A DNA stretch of 13,849 bases from Syntrophorhabdaceae bacterium (GTDB lineage Bacteria; Desulfobacterota; Syntrophorhabdia; Syntrophorhabdales; Syntrophorhabdaceae): NCBI GenBank assembly GCA_026416315.1, contig JAOAFK010000142.1, positions 1 to 13,849 of the forward strand, read 5' to 3'. Positions 7,628-13,830 of the stretch are shown piece by piece. Below the pieces are notes generated by a model. That model was not told the origin of the DNA and did not search any database. It was given only the letters and a program-made list of their open reading frames with translations. The position numbers and the translations under genes were made by a program. The stretch's first letter is position 1; each line of letters starts with the position of its first letter.

Positions 7628-8374
7628 TCAATACCTTTCCGGGTCAAATCCAGTGAGCCTCACAATATTTTTGTAAAGAATTAGCTCTTTTTCTTCATAT
7701 GAGACAGGAAGGGAAAGAACCTTGGAAAGCTCACTTTTCATATAGCCGAAGGGCACATCAGAGCCAAAGATCACCCTGTGTGGACCAACAGTTTCTACAA
7801 ATTTAAGTATATCCTTCTGGGACGCAAGGGCTGTATCAAAATAGATGTTTTCTCTATCTTTGAAGGCCCTCAAAAAGGATAAAGGATTTCCCCCTAAAAG
7901 CCCGAGATGGGGTATTATGATCTTCATGTCATCTGCCATCTCAACAAATCGTTCGGTAAAATTTAGCTCTTCCTCAAAGATAATTGGTTTGTTAGTCTTT
8001 TTTATCTTATCGATCAATTTTGGGAGCGCCTTGTCTTCAAGGACTTTATAATTTGATGCCGAGTCCTGCCATCCCCTCATCCAGTGCCACTTGCCGCCAA
8101 TATATCCATCGGGTATGGGGTCAAAATCCTCCCTGTCATAATCCTCCCTTATATAATGGTATGGTATGAAGGTCTTTACCTTTTTTGTTTCTTCGAGGAG
8201 CCTTATATTTATTTCATTGCTATCAATGGCAGTGGAAGGAAAGGGTATTATAAATACATGGGTTACGCCTGACTGCTTTTGCTGATTTTGTAGTTCTTTT
8301 GTGGTAACATCTATACCGAGGGTGATGGATGGACCCCAGTGGGAGTGACTGTCTATTATATATTTAAATTCCAT
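7628..8374 (-). CDS. Amidohydrolase-2 family metal-dependent hydrolase/decarboxylase
   Basis: This 248-residue TIM-barrel protein belongs to the amidohydrolase_2 group. It starts with the metal motif DSHSH (H10, H12), and carries PHLGLLGG (H156) and the closing GSDVPFG (D206). Members hydrolyse or decarboxylate small cyclic acids; the substrate here is unknown. The strand that often supplies a histidine around residues 131-136 reads IIFEEEL, so one usual ligand may be replaced by Glu. The frame stays open upstream to about 8566, but I start at the ATG at 8374: AAGGA (8389-8385) lies ten bases before it, the protein aligns from there, and a longer start would overlap the divergent gene. It faces the plus-strand gene ending at 7612 tail to tail. 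Confidence 0.82.
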   Translation of the reverse strand: MEFKYIIDSHSHWGPSITLGIDVTTKELQNQQKQSGVTHVFIIPFPSTAIDSNEINIRLLEETKKVKTFIPYHYIREDYDREDFDPIPDGYIGGKWHWMRGWQDSASNYKVLEDKALPKLIDKIKKTNKPIIFEEELNFTERFVEMADDMKIIIPHLGLLGGNPLSFLRAFKDRENIYFDTALASQKDILKFVETVGPHRVIFGSDVPFGYMKSELSKVLSLPVSYEEKELILYKNIVRLTGFDPERY

Positions 8375-8445
8375 GGTTGCATTTTCCTTATCATAGATGA
8401 TATATGTTTGTAAATGAACTTTTGTGAAGAAGCAAGGAGGAGGCC

Positions 8446-8880
8446 ATGACCCGTAAAGATGAGGGCAATTTTGCAGGTAAAAGAAAAGGTATTGCATTGA
8501 ATGAAAAGGTCGCTTCCCTCGTAAAGGCAAGGGCACAGAACAACAGGATATCCTGCGTGGAGGCACACAAAATATCTTCAGAACTCAATATAAGCCCTGA
8601 AGAGGTAGGTGTTGCCATAGACCTCCTTGAAATCCGTATAGTTGAATGTCAGTTAGGGCTTTTCGGTTATGGCACAGGGAAGAATATACCGGTTTTAAAG
8701 GAAAAGGTCGAGCCTGAAATTGAAGCTAAAATCAGATCATCCCTTGTAAATGGAAAACTCCCTTGTATAGATGCATGGAATATCGCTATTGAGTTCAACA
8801 TTTCAAAATTAAAAATTGCGGCCATATGTGAATCCATGAAGATTAAAATCAGTGCGTGCCAGTTAGGTGCATTCGGTTAA
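8446..8880 (+). CDS. Tandem-module protein with two CQLGxFG repeats
   Basis: This 144-residue protein is built of two copies of one module in exact 70-residue register: residues 20-74 and 90-144. From C37 to G74 against C107 to G144 the copies align without gaps, 15 of 38 identical by my count. Shared features are a [SP]C-x-[ED]A-x-x-I segment, E-x-NIS, and a C-terminal CQLG-x-FG. The middle looks like two or three short helices with a turn at NIS, reminiscent of helix-turn-helix, then a strand, then the CQLGxFG tail. Two cysteines per module could bind metal or cofactor. I have no firm family name. A very strong AGGAGG (8435-8440) fixes the ATG. It diverges from the amidohydrolase gene, 71 bases apart, and its stop overlaps the thioesterase stop. 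Confidence 0.85.
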   Translation: MTRKDEGNFAGKRKGIALNEKVASLVKARAQNNRISCVEAHKISSELNISPEEVGVAIDLLEIRIVECQLGLFGYGTGKNIPVLKEKVEPEIEAKIRSSLVNGKLPCIDAWNIAIEFNISKLKIAAICESMKIKISACQLGAFG

Positions 8881-9329
8881 AGAAATACTGTTTCTGCCTC
8901 TTTATAATGTTTTAATGCTGATAAAAAAGTGGATGGGATAGGAACAACTTTTTTGAGGGTAAAATCATAGGTTAAAAACCCTGTTTCAGCAATGGCGATT
9001 TTTTTATTATCCTTTAATATCCTGTAATAAATTCTAAAACCATTTTTTTGAATATCTCCTATATGGCTCTGAACTGTTATCTCATCAAATAAAGACACCT
9101 CTTTTAAGAAATTTACTGCGAGGTCTTTCATGATGATCCCTGTTCTTCTGTCACCAAGGTCTAATTCACTCATACCTAATTGCCTAAAGATATGGGTTCT
9201 TGCCTCCCAGATGATGCCAATTATAGCATCATGTCCCACATGGCCTGCATAATTAATATGTCCAATTTGAATCTGGAGTTTATATTGAAATTCATAAATT
9301 TTTTGTTCATTAAGTATAATACCTGACAT
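8877..9329 (-). CDS. Hotdog-fold acyl-CoA thioesterase (4HBT-like)
   Basis: This 150-residue protein has the hotdog thioesterase pattern GHINYAGHVGHDAIIGIIWEAR (residues 23-44). The helix carries H30, D34 and E42, followed by the beta-sheet region TGIIMKDLAVNFLKEVSLFDEITV typical of the family. Such enzymes cleave acyl-CoA thioesters; the acyl group cannot be told. The position that is Asp in 4-hydroxybenzoyl-CoA thioesterase appears to be N26, as in a known NYG-x-H-x-G-x-D subgroup (recalled, not checked). A TTG four codons earlier could extend the frame, but GGAG at 9339-9336 overlaps that codon and stands six bases before the ATG at 9329, which I choose. It is the last gene of the minus-strand run, 92 bases after nptA. 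Confidence 0.82.
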   Translation of the reverse strand: MSGIILNEQKIYEFQYKLQIQIGHINYAGHVGHDAIIGIIWEARTHIFRQLGMSELDLGDRRTGIIMKDLAVNFLKEVSLFDEITVQSHIGDIQKNGFRIYYRILKDNKKIAIAETGFLTYDFTLKKVVPIPSTFLSALKHYKEAETVFL

Positions 9330-9335
9330 CCTTAT

Positions 9336-9339
9336 CTCC
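9336..9339 (-). promoter_or_regulatory. Ribosome binding site that decides the thioesterase start
   Basis: GGAG on the minus strand at 9339-9336 is followed by a six-base spacer and the ATG at 9329. The competing in-frame TTG at 9341 overlaps this GGAG and has no site of its own, so the shorter 150-residue protein is preferred. Confidence 0.65.
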
Positions 9340-9421
9340 AAAGCATTTTATTCAATAAAAAGATGGTGGTAAACTCCTAAGATGAGTATCACGAATTTTT
9401 CAAAAAAAACAAGTGATAATT

Positions 9422-11020
9422 TTAATATTCTATGTTTTTCAACTGTTCGGCAATTATTTTACAATGTCGGGATATACCTTCAAGGTTTATAAGCATATCC
9501 ACAAAAATAGGACCTGCTTCGGCCCTGCATATCCTCTGATAGAACCTCTCAAGGTGTTTTTCTATGGCAGTGTGAATAGATTTTACAATATTATCTGCTG
9601 TTTGAATGATAGCATTGATCTTCTCTTTATCCTTTTTTTCAATTACAGATATGGTCATATCCATAAGATATAGCATCTCTTTACCGAGAAAATCTATTTC
9701 GTCCATGGCAGCTTGAGAAAATTTAGCCTTCCTCAAATGTTTTGATTCGGCAAGTTCCACTATATTTAAAGCATGGTCACCCATCCTTTCAATGTCGTAA
9801 ACGATGGTTGAAAAGGCAAAAAGCCTTTTTGAAAGGGTAGGGGATAGCTGGCCACAGGATACATTCCAGAGATATTTTGTTATCTCTAACTGGAGATTAT
9901 CCACTATCAACTCAATGTAGCCCACATCCTTTCTTGTAGATGGTTTGTATTTTTTTATAAGATCCAAGGATGAGATAAACATTTTTTTAGAAAGCATACC
10001 TTCTCTTACAAGTTCTTTCTGAACACATAAAAGGGCTTCTTCAGGGCTATCAAGGCACTTTGTATTGAGGTATTCGGGCCATAAGGGAATCACATCGTCC
10101 TTGCCGGGAATGATTTTTTCAATTAATGTCGCAAAGGGCCTTAAAAGAAATCCGAACATCAGGGTAATGAGAACATTGAATAGGAAATGGCTCAAGGCTA
10201 CCTGCTGTGGCACATGAGAAGAAATGGATTTTATCAATTTAATAAAAAATGGAAAAAAGATGGTGCACACAATAACACCTGCTATCTTAAATATAAGGTG
10301 TGAAATTGCAGTTTTTTTACCATTCACATTTAAGACAGTACTACCAATGAGGGCTGTAACGGTAGTGCCAATATTTGCCCCTAATACTATGGGAAAGGCA
10401 TTTTCAATGCTTATGATGCCCTGTTGGCCCATAATGACAAGGATCCCTACAGGGATGGCAGATGCCTGAACAATGCCTGTGAATAATGCACCTATTCCAA
10501 TTCCTGCAAGGGGATGTTTTGCCTCTTTAAAAACATTCAAGAATGTTTCATTTTCTTTAAGGGGTGCAGTGGCCTCACCTGTGAGGTTAAGCCCGAAAAA
10601 TATCATGCCAAAATACAAAATTGCCTCTCCTATTATCTTTTGCCTATCCTTACCTGCAAAGACTAATATGCCCCCTGTAAACATGATAAAAGGTGATATG
10701 GTTGTAAATTTCCATACCACAAGCTGCGCTGTTAAAGTTGTACCTATATCTGCCCCGAGTATGATACTTAAGGAATGATAAAAGCTTATTATACCTGCAC
10801 TTACAATACCCATTGTTAAAAGTGTTGCGGCAGAGCTACTCTGTAAAAGCACTGTGGCTGATATACCCATCAATATCCCGTTTATGGGTGTTTTTACAGA
10901 AATCTTTATCAGTTCTCTTATGCGGCTGCTTATCATCTGCTGCATAAGCATGCTTATTTTAGTCATGCCGAAGAGAAAGAATGTTAGACCTGTTATAAAA
11001 AGGAGCACGCTTTGTATCAT
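9422..11020 (-). CDS. NptA-type Na/Pi cotransporter with C-terminal PhoU-like domain
   Basis: The 532-residue protein has about eight to nine hydrophobic segments in its first 300 residues. It shows the inverted-repeat signature of Na/Pi-cotransporter II proteins: QSSSA at 60-64 with GADIGTT at 89-95, then QASA at 185-188 with GANIGTT at 214-220. A soluble PhoU-like helical domain fills about 320-530, with DIERMGDHALNI at 409-420. The family moves phosphate with sodium in the inner membrane; the PhoU part is probably regulatory, and some PhoU-fused members act in other roles, so phosphate is likely but not certain. The second motif is QASA and not QSSS. The ribosome site is weak (AGAG), and the start lies 22 bases after the preceding gene's stop, suggesting co-transcription. 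Confidence 0.9.
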   Translation of the reverse strand: MIQSVLLFITGLTFFLFGMTKISMLMQQMISSRIRELIKISVKTPINGILMGISATVLLQSSSAATLLTMGIVSAGIISFYHSLSIILGADIGTTLTAQLVVWKFTTISPFIMFTGGILVFAGKDRQKIIGEAILYFGMIFFGLNLTGEATAPLKENETFLNVFKEAKHPLAGIGIGALFTGIVQASAIPVGILVIMGQQGIISIENAFPIVLGANIGTTVTALIGSTVLNVNGKKTAISHLIFKIAGVIVCTIFFPFFIKLIKSISSHVPQQVALSHFLFNVLITLMFGFLLRPFATLIEKIIPGKDDVIPLWPEYLNTKCLDSPEEALLCVQKELVREGMLSKKMFISSLDLIKKYKPSTRKDVGYIELIVDNLQLEITKYLWNVSCGQLSPTLSKRLFAFSTIVYDIERMGDHALNIVELAESKHLRKAKFSQAAMDEIDFLGKEMLYLMDMTISVIEKKDKEKINAIIQTADNIVKSIHTAIEKHLERFYQRICRAEAGPIFVDMLINLEGISRHCKIIAEQLKNIEY

Positions 11021-11042
11021 GCTCTATTTATGCTATCAATGG

Positions 11043-11372
11043 TTATGAAATTCTACTTCCGTTTGGGATGTCTCTATCAAGGGTTAACAGTACAATTGAT
11101 GATTTGTCCTCATTGGATGCGGCAAGGAGCATCCCATGAGAAATAATCCCTTTTAATTTTCTCGGTTCAAGATTCGCAACAATGACAATCTTTTTGCCTA
11201 TTAGTTCTTCTTTTGTGTAGTATTGTTTTATCCCTGCAACTATTTCCCTTACCTCACCCGCATCTATGGTGAGTTTATATAGTTTGTCCGCACCTTTTAT
11301 ATCTTCACATGCCTTGATTTCTGCCACCCTGAGATCAACCTTTAAGAATTCTTCAAGGGTTATATGTTCCAT
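11043..11372 (-). CDS. Stand-alone MetG C-terminal tRNA-binding domain protein
   Basis: This 109-residue protein consists of the OB-fold tRNA-binding domain (PF01588) found at the C-terminus of many methionyl-tRNA synthetases, in CsaA and in Arc1p. Diagnostic segments are FLKVDLRVAEIKACE near the N-terminus, EIVAGIKQYY, GKKIVIVANLEPRKLKG and the SHGMLLAAS motif. As a separate polypeptide it probably acts as the beta subunit of methionyl-tRNA synthetase, raising tRNA affinity; a CsaA-like chaperone role is the alternative. The catalytic MetG subunit is not in the window. AAGGAGC seven bases upstream supports the ATG at 11372. It sits between the FAH-family gene (31 bases) and nptA (22 bases). 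Confidence 0.9.
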   Translation of the reverse strand: MEHITLEEFLKVDLRVAEIKACEDIKGADKLYKLTIDAGEVREIVAGIKQYYTKEELIGKKIVIVANLEPRKLKGIISHGMLLAASNEDKSSIVLLTLDRDIPNGSRIS

Positions 11373-11403
11373 AATTGCTCCTTTTTTGGCCTTTTAATCT
11401 ATT

Positions 11404-12018
11404 TTAAGTACCTGTTACCTTATTTTTTAAAGTGCCTATCCCTTCTATCTCTACTTCCACAGTATCACCGATGTATAGGGGGCCAACGCCTGGTGGCGTT
11501 CCTGTTATAATTACATCACCTGGCAAAAGGGTCATGATGTGCGAGATAAAGCTTACAAGCTCAAAGACATTGAATATCATATTTTTTGTGTTAGAATGCT
11601 GTTTTACCTGTCCGTTTACCCTTGTTATAATCTCAAGACCTGCCAATATGTCTATATGAGAAACAATCCGGGGCCCTAAAGGGCAGAATGTGTCAAAAGA
11701 TTTGGACCTTGTCCACTGTCCGTCTATCCTCTGTAGATCTCTGGCGGTTACATCGTTAGCACAGGTGTATCCAGCAATATAACAGTAAGCCTCTTCTTTT
11801 GATACATTTTTTGCCCTTTCTTTAATCACAATCCCTAATTCCCCTTCATAGTGGAGTTCTTTTGTTTGCGGTGGGTATATAATGGATTCTCCATTTTGTA
11901 TCACTGTTGTAGGCGGTTTCATAAAGATCAAAGGATATTCCGGTACACTCACATTCATCTCTTTTGCATGGTCATGATAATTTAGGCCAATGGCTATGAT
12001 CTTTGTAGGATTAAACAT
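11404..12018 (-). CDS. Fumarylacetoacetate hydrolase (FAH) family protein
   Basis: This 204-residue single-domain FAH fold protein is close in size to the YcgM/FAHD1 type. It begins KIIAIGLNYHDHAKEM, then IFMKPPT (K34), the metal pair YEGELGIVI with E58 and E60, D89 in CANDVTARDLQ, and the basic KSFDTFCPLGPR loop (106-117). The C-terminal GTPPGVGPLYIGDTVEVEIEGIG is also typical. Family members act on 2-oxo acids as acylpyruvate hydrolases, oxaloacetate decarboxylases or tautomerases, and aromatic ring-fission product hydrolases. The exact substrate is not readable here. AGAGGT five bases upstream supports the ATG at 12018. The start overlaps the end of the DUF77 gene by eight bases, so the two are probably translationally coupled. 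Confidence 0.9.
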   Translation of the reverse strand: MFNPTKIIAIGLNYHDHAKEMNVSVPEYPLIFMKPPTTVIQNGESIIYPPQTKELHYEGELGIVIKERAKNVSKEEAYCYIAGYTCANDVTARDLQRIDGQWTRSKSFDTFCPLGPRIVSHIDILAGLEIITRVNGQVKQHSNTKNMIFNVFELVSFISHIMTLLPGDVIITGTPPGVGPLYIGDTVEVEIEGIGTLKNKVTGT

Positions 12019-12328
12019 GCTTTACCTCTTTATGAAGTTTTTCTTCTATGGATTTTACCTTTTTTTCAATCCTTCCTTTTTCACCCTTTCTAATATCGAA
12101 CTTGATGGCAGAATAAATCCTTCTACAATCAGGTTCCAGTTGTTTATATGCGATGTTTATTAAATTTAGCGCCTCTTCAATGGTATCGAATTCCACAATT
12201 GTGCCCATGGGTGTGAGTTTGTATGGGAGATTTAATTCATCTATTTTTTTTATTATTCTGCTTACAAATTCGCTCACACTCTCACCTTTGTCTGTGGGAA
12301 ACATGGCAAATTCCATTAAAACTGACAT
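12011..12328 (-). CDS. MTH1187/DUF77 (UPF0045) thiamine-binding-type protein
   Basis: This 105-residue protein matches the MTH1187/UPF0045 family: MEFAMFPTDKGESVSEFVSRIIKKI at the start, the PYKLTPMGTIVEFDTIEEAL segment (about 35-54), and a C-terminal helix with RIEKKVKSIEEKL. These ferredoxin-like proteins form tetramers, are related to YkoF, and several are annotated or shown as thiamine-binding. A thiamine role here is inferred only from the family. AGGGGGT five bases upstream supports the ATG at 12328. It follows the coiled-coil gene by 27 bases and overlaps the FAH-family gene by eight. No thiamine riboswitch is visible upstream of the cluster. Confidence 0.88.
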   Translation of the reverse strand: MSVLMEFAMFPTDKGESVSEFVSRIIKKIDELNLPYKLTPMGTIVEFDTIEEALNLINIAYKQLEPDCRRIYSAIKFDIRKGEKGRIEKKVKSIEEKLHKEVKHV

Positions 12329-12355
12329 ATTTTACCCCCTGTATTTTTAAAAATT

Positions 12356-12793
12356 TTATCTTCTTTTCTGTTTTGCCTGTCCTGCTTGTTTTAGGGGTTG
12401 ACTCGGGGCTGTTTTTGCCTTGGCAGCCTTTAATTTCTCAATTTCATTTTTTATTTCAGATATTTCAGTCTTTAACGCCTCATTTTCCTTTTTAAGACCC
12501 TCTATCTTTGATTCAAGCTCTGAAGTGCTTGCCTTTATCGCCTTTAAGGCATCCATCTTTTTTGTTAAATCTGCAGTATGTTCTTTTATGGTGGAGACCA
12601 TTGAGAAAAGAGAAAAAATACTCACTATACAGGCAATCAATAAAATTATGAGTATAATAATGCCAATACTGTTTTTAATTTTAGAAAAGAAACCCTTTTT
12701 ATCGTATATTTTTTCATCTTCGATGATAAATGGTTTCTCTTCCATCCTGTTTTCTATAATGTTGTCAAACTCCTTTTTTTCATCACCATTCAT
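12356..12793 (-). CDS. Membrane-anchored coiled-coil protein of unknown function
   Basis: The 145-residue protein has a charged N-terminus (1-40), one strongly hydrophobic segment at about 43-66 (IGIIILIILLIACIVSIFSL) and a long heptad-like coiled coil at about 70-125. It ends in a Pro/Gln/Lys tail (PSQPLKQAGQAKQKRR). Lysines just before the hydrophobic segment (KKGFFSKIK) suggest the N-terminus is cytoplasmic and the coiled coil lies in the periplasm, like simple bitopic proteins of the FtsL/FtsB shape, though no specific family match is seen. A strong AGGAGAGG six bases upstream of the ATG at 12793 supports the start. It is the first gene of the six-gene minus run and may be its promoter-proximal member. 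Function is unknown. Confidence 0.8.
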   Translation of the reverse strand: MNGDEKKEFDNIIENRMEEKPFIIEDEKIYDKKGFFSKIKNSIGIIILIILLIACIVSIFSLFSMVSTIKEHTADLTKKMDALKAIKASTSELESKIEGLKKENEALKTEISEIKNEIEKLKAAKAKTAPSQPLKQAGQAKQKRR

Positions 12794-12965
12794 AATAAAC
12801 CTCTCCTTTTTAAAATTTTTTAAAGATAATACAATTATGATTAAATGAAATTTTCATAATCAAAATCAAGTAAAAAGTAATAACAATTATGGCATTTTTT
12901 GATGAACAAGAATTTTATAGAATCATTTAAAAATTTGATTTATCTTTGTTATAAAGTGATTTTTT

Positions 12966-13526
12966 ATGGAAAGACAGTTTATTGTAGTTGAGGCTAAAGG
13001 TATTAAAGATTTTAGGGCCAATATTAGATGTTATGAAAAAAAAGAAGGTGAATGCAGAAATGTATATACATTTGATTGTGTGGTGGGAAAAGAAGGGATA
13101 GTATCTTATGAAAAAAAAAGAGAAGGAGATGGCGCAACCCCCTCTGGCATATATACTTTAGGCTTTGTATTTGGATATGGAGAGAAGCCTTTCACAAAAA
13201 TGATGTATGAAAGGCTTACTGAGGAGGACAAATGGATAGATGATCCTGAACACCCCATGTATAATATGTTTTTGAGGGGCAATACAGATGCAAAATCTTA
13301 TGAAATCATGAAGAGAACAGACGACTTATATAAATTAGGAATTGTAGTAAATTTCAATCGCGAACCCGTTATAAAAAATAAAGGAAGTGCCATATTCATC
13401 CATATCTGGAAAGACAGAGATACACCTACACATGGCTGTATTGCCCTGGATGAGGAAAGTTTAAAAGACATAATAGAATGGCTGGACCCTCATAAAAAAC
13501 CTGTAATAGTAATCAAACAACCATAA
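12966..13526 (+). CDS. L,D-transpeptidase (YkuD) domain protein without visible signal peptide
   Basis: This 186-residue protein has a YkuD/ErfK catalytic domain. GDGATPSGIYTLG (54-66) is the usual substrate-loop start, and the active site is H146 in FIHIWKD followed by THGC with H156, G157 and C158, the nucleophile. L,D-transpeptidases crosslink or anchor peptidoglycan outside the cytoplasm, so a secretion signal is expected. None is seen: the protein opens MERQFIVVEAKG, and an in-frame TGA at 12957 closes the frame just upstream. The ribosome site is weak. A TATAAA at 12950-12955 would place transcription almost at the ATG, so a near-leaderless mRNA is possible. The gene is divergent from the coiled-coil gene and 146 bases before the Fur-family gene. 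Confidence 0.88.
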   Translation: MERQFIVVEAKGIKDFRANIRCYEKKEGECRNVYTFDCVVGKEGIVSYEKKREGDGATPSGIYTLGFVFGYGEKPFTKMMYERLTEEDKWIDDPEHPMYNMFLRGNTDAKSYEIMKRTDDLYKLGIVVNFNREPVIKNKGSAIFIHIWKDRDTPTHGCIALDEESLKDIIEWLDPHKKPVIVIKQP

Positions 13527-13554
13527 TTTACTTCAAAAACTCAGATAGATAATT

Positions 13555-13579
13555 GAAAAATTATTTTATAAAATTTTTC
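13555..13579. repeat. AT-rich inverted repeat in the gap before the Fur-family gene
   Basis: GAAAAATT at 13555-13562 pairs with AATTTTTC at 13572-13579 around a nine-base loop. It stands 28 bases after the transpeptidase stop. It could be a weak terminator or a regulator site, but it has no G+C stem, and such repeats arise by chance in AT-rich DNA. The remainder of 13527-13609 shows nothing else. Confidence 0.3.
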
Positions 13580-13609
13580 GTTAAAAATTATTTTAGATAC
13601 AAATTTTTC

Positions 13610-13638
13610 TTGACAAAGAATAATTTCTATTTTAAAAT
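13610..13638 (+). promoter_or_regulatory. Near-consensus sigma-70-type promoter for the Fur-family gene
   Basis: TTGACA at 13610-13615, a 17-base spacer and TAAAAT at 13633-13638 (five of six bases) form a strong promoter. The -10 lies inside a perfect ten-base palindrome, ATTTTAAAAT (13629-13638). Genes of this family are often autoregulated, so an operator near here would not be surprising, but I see no clear Fur or PerR box. Confidence 0.65.
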
Positions 13639-13672
13639 TCAAACAAGTTAAAAATATTTTAAAGGGATTAAA

Positions 13673-13830
13673 ATGGGGTTGAATGAGTTGATTGATATAA
13701 AGCAAACGCCACAGAGACTTGCTATAATTGAGTATCTAAACGAGAACAGAACACATCCTACAGCTAATGATGTATATAAGGCTGTTTCTGAAAAGTTTCC
13801 TACCATGTCTTTTGCCACTGTGTATAATAC
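13673..13830 (+). CDS. Fur/PerR-family metalloregulator, N-terminal fragment (truncated at contig end)
   Basis: Fifty-two complete genomic codons, plus two bases of a threonine codon, read MGLNELIDIKQTPQRLAIIE, then EYLNENRTHPTANDVYKAV and SFATVYNT. This is the winged-helix DNA-binding half of a Fur-superfamily repressor: the TPQR helix, HPTANDVY and the recognition-helix motif ATVYNT are diagnostic. The dimerisation and metal-binding half is missing. Which of Fur, PerR, Zur or another type it is cannot be decided without that half. The start has AAGGGA five bases upstream and a strong promoter behind it. After 13830 the frame runs into adapter DNA and reads CLLYTS, which is not part of the real protein; the natural continuation is lost. 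Confidence 0.92.

Noticed and set aside
8375..8566. In-frame upstream extension of the amidohydrolase by 64 residues
   Set aside because: It overlaps the divergent CQLGxFG gene, has no family similarity, and the ATG at 8374 has its own ribosome site.
9346..9360. Palindrome TTTTATT-C-AATAAAA upstream of the thioesterase
   Set aside because: It is perfect but consists almost only of A and T in AT-rich DNA, and no partner copy or matching promoter geometry was seen.
9387..9418. TATCAC/GTGATA inverted repeat after the transporter gene's stop
   Set aside because: A six-base stem with a 20-base loop and no T-tract placement is too weak to call a terminator.
9811..9829. Hairpin AAAAGGC-AAAAA-GCCTTTT resembling an intrinsic terminator
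   Set aside because: It lies inside the PhoU-domain coding part of the transporter gene, where the conserved protein sequence explains it, and the T-run belongs to the stem.
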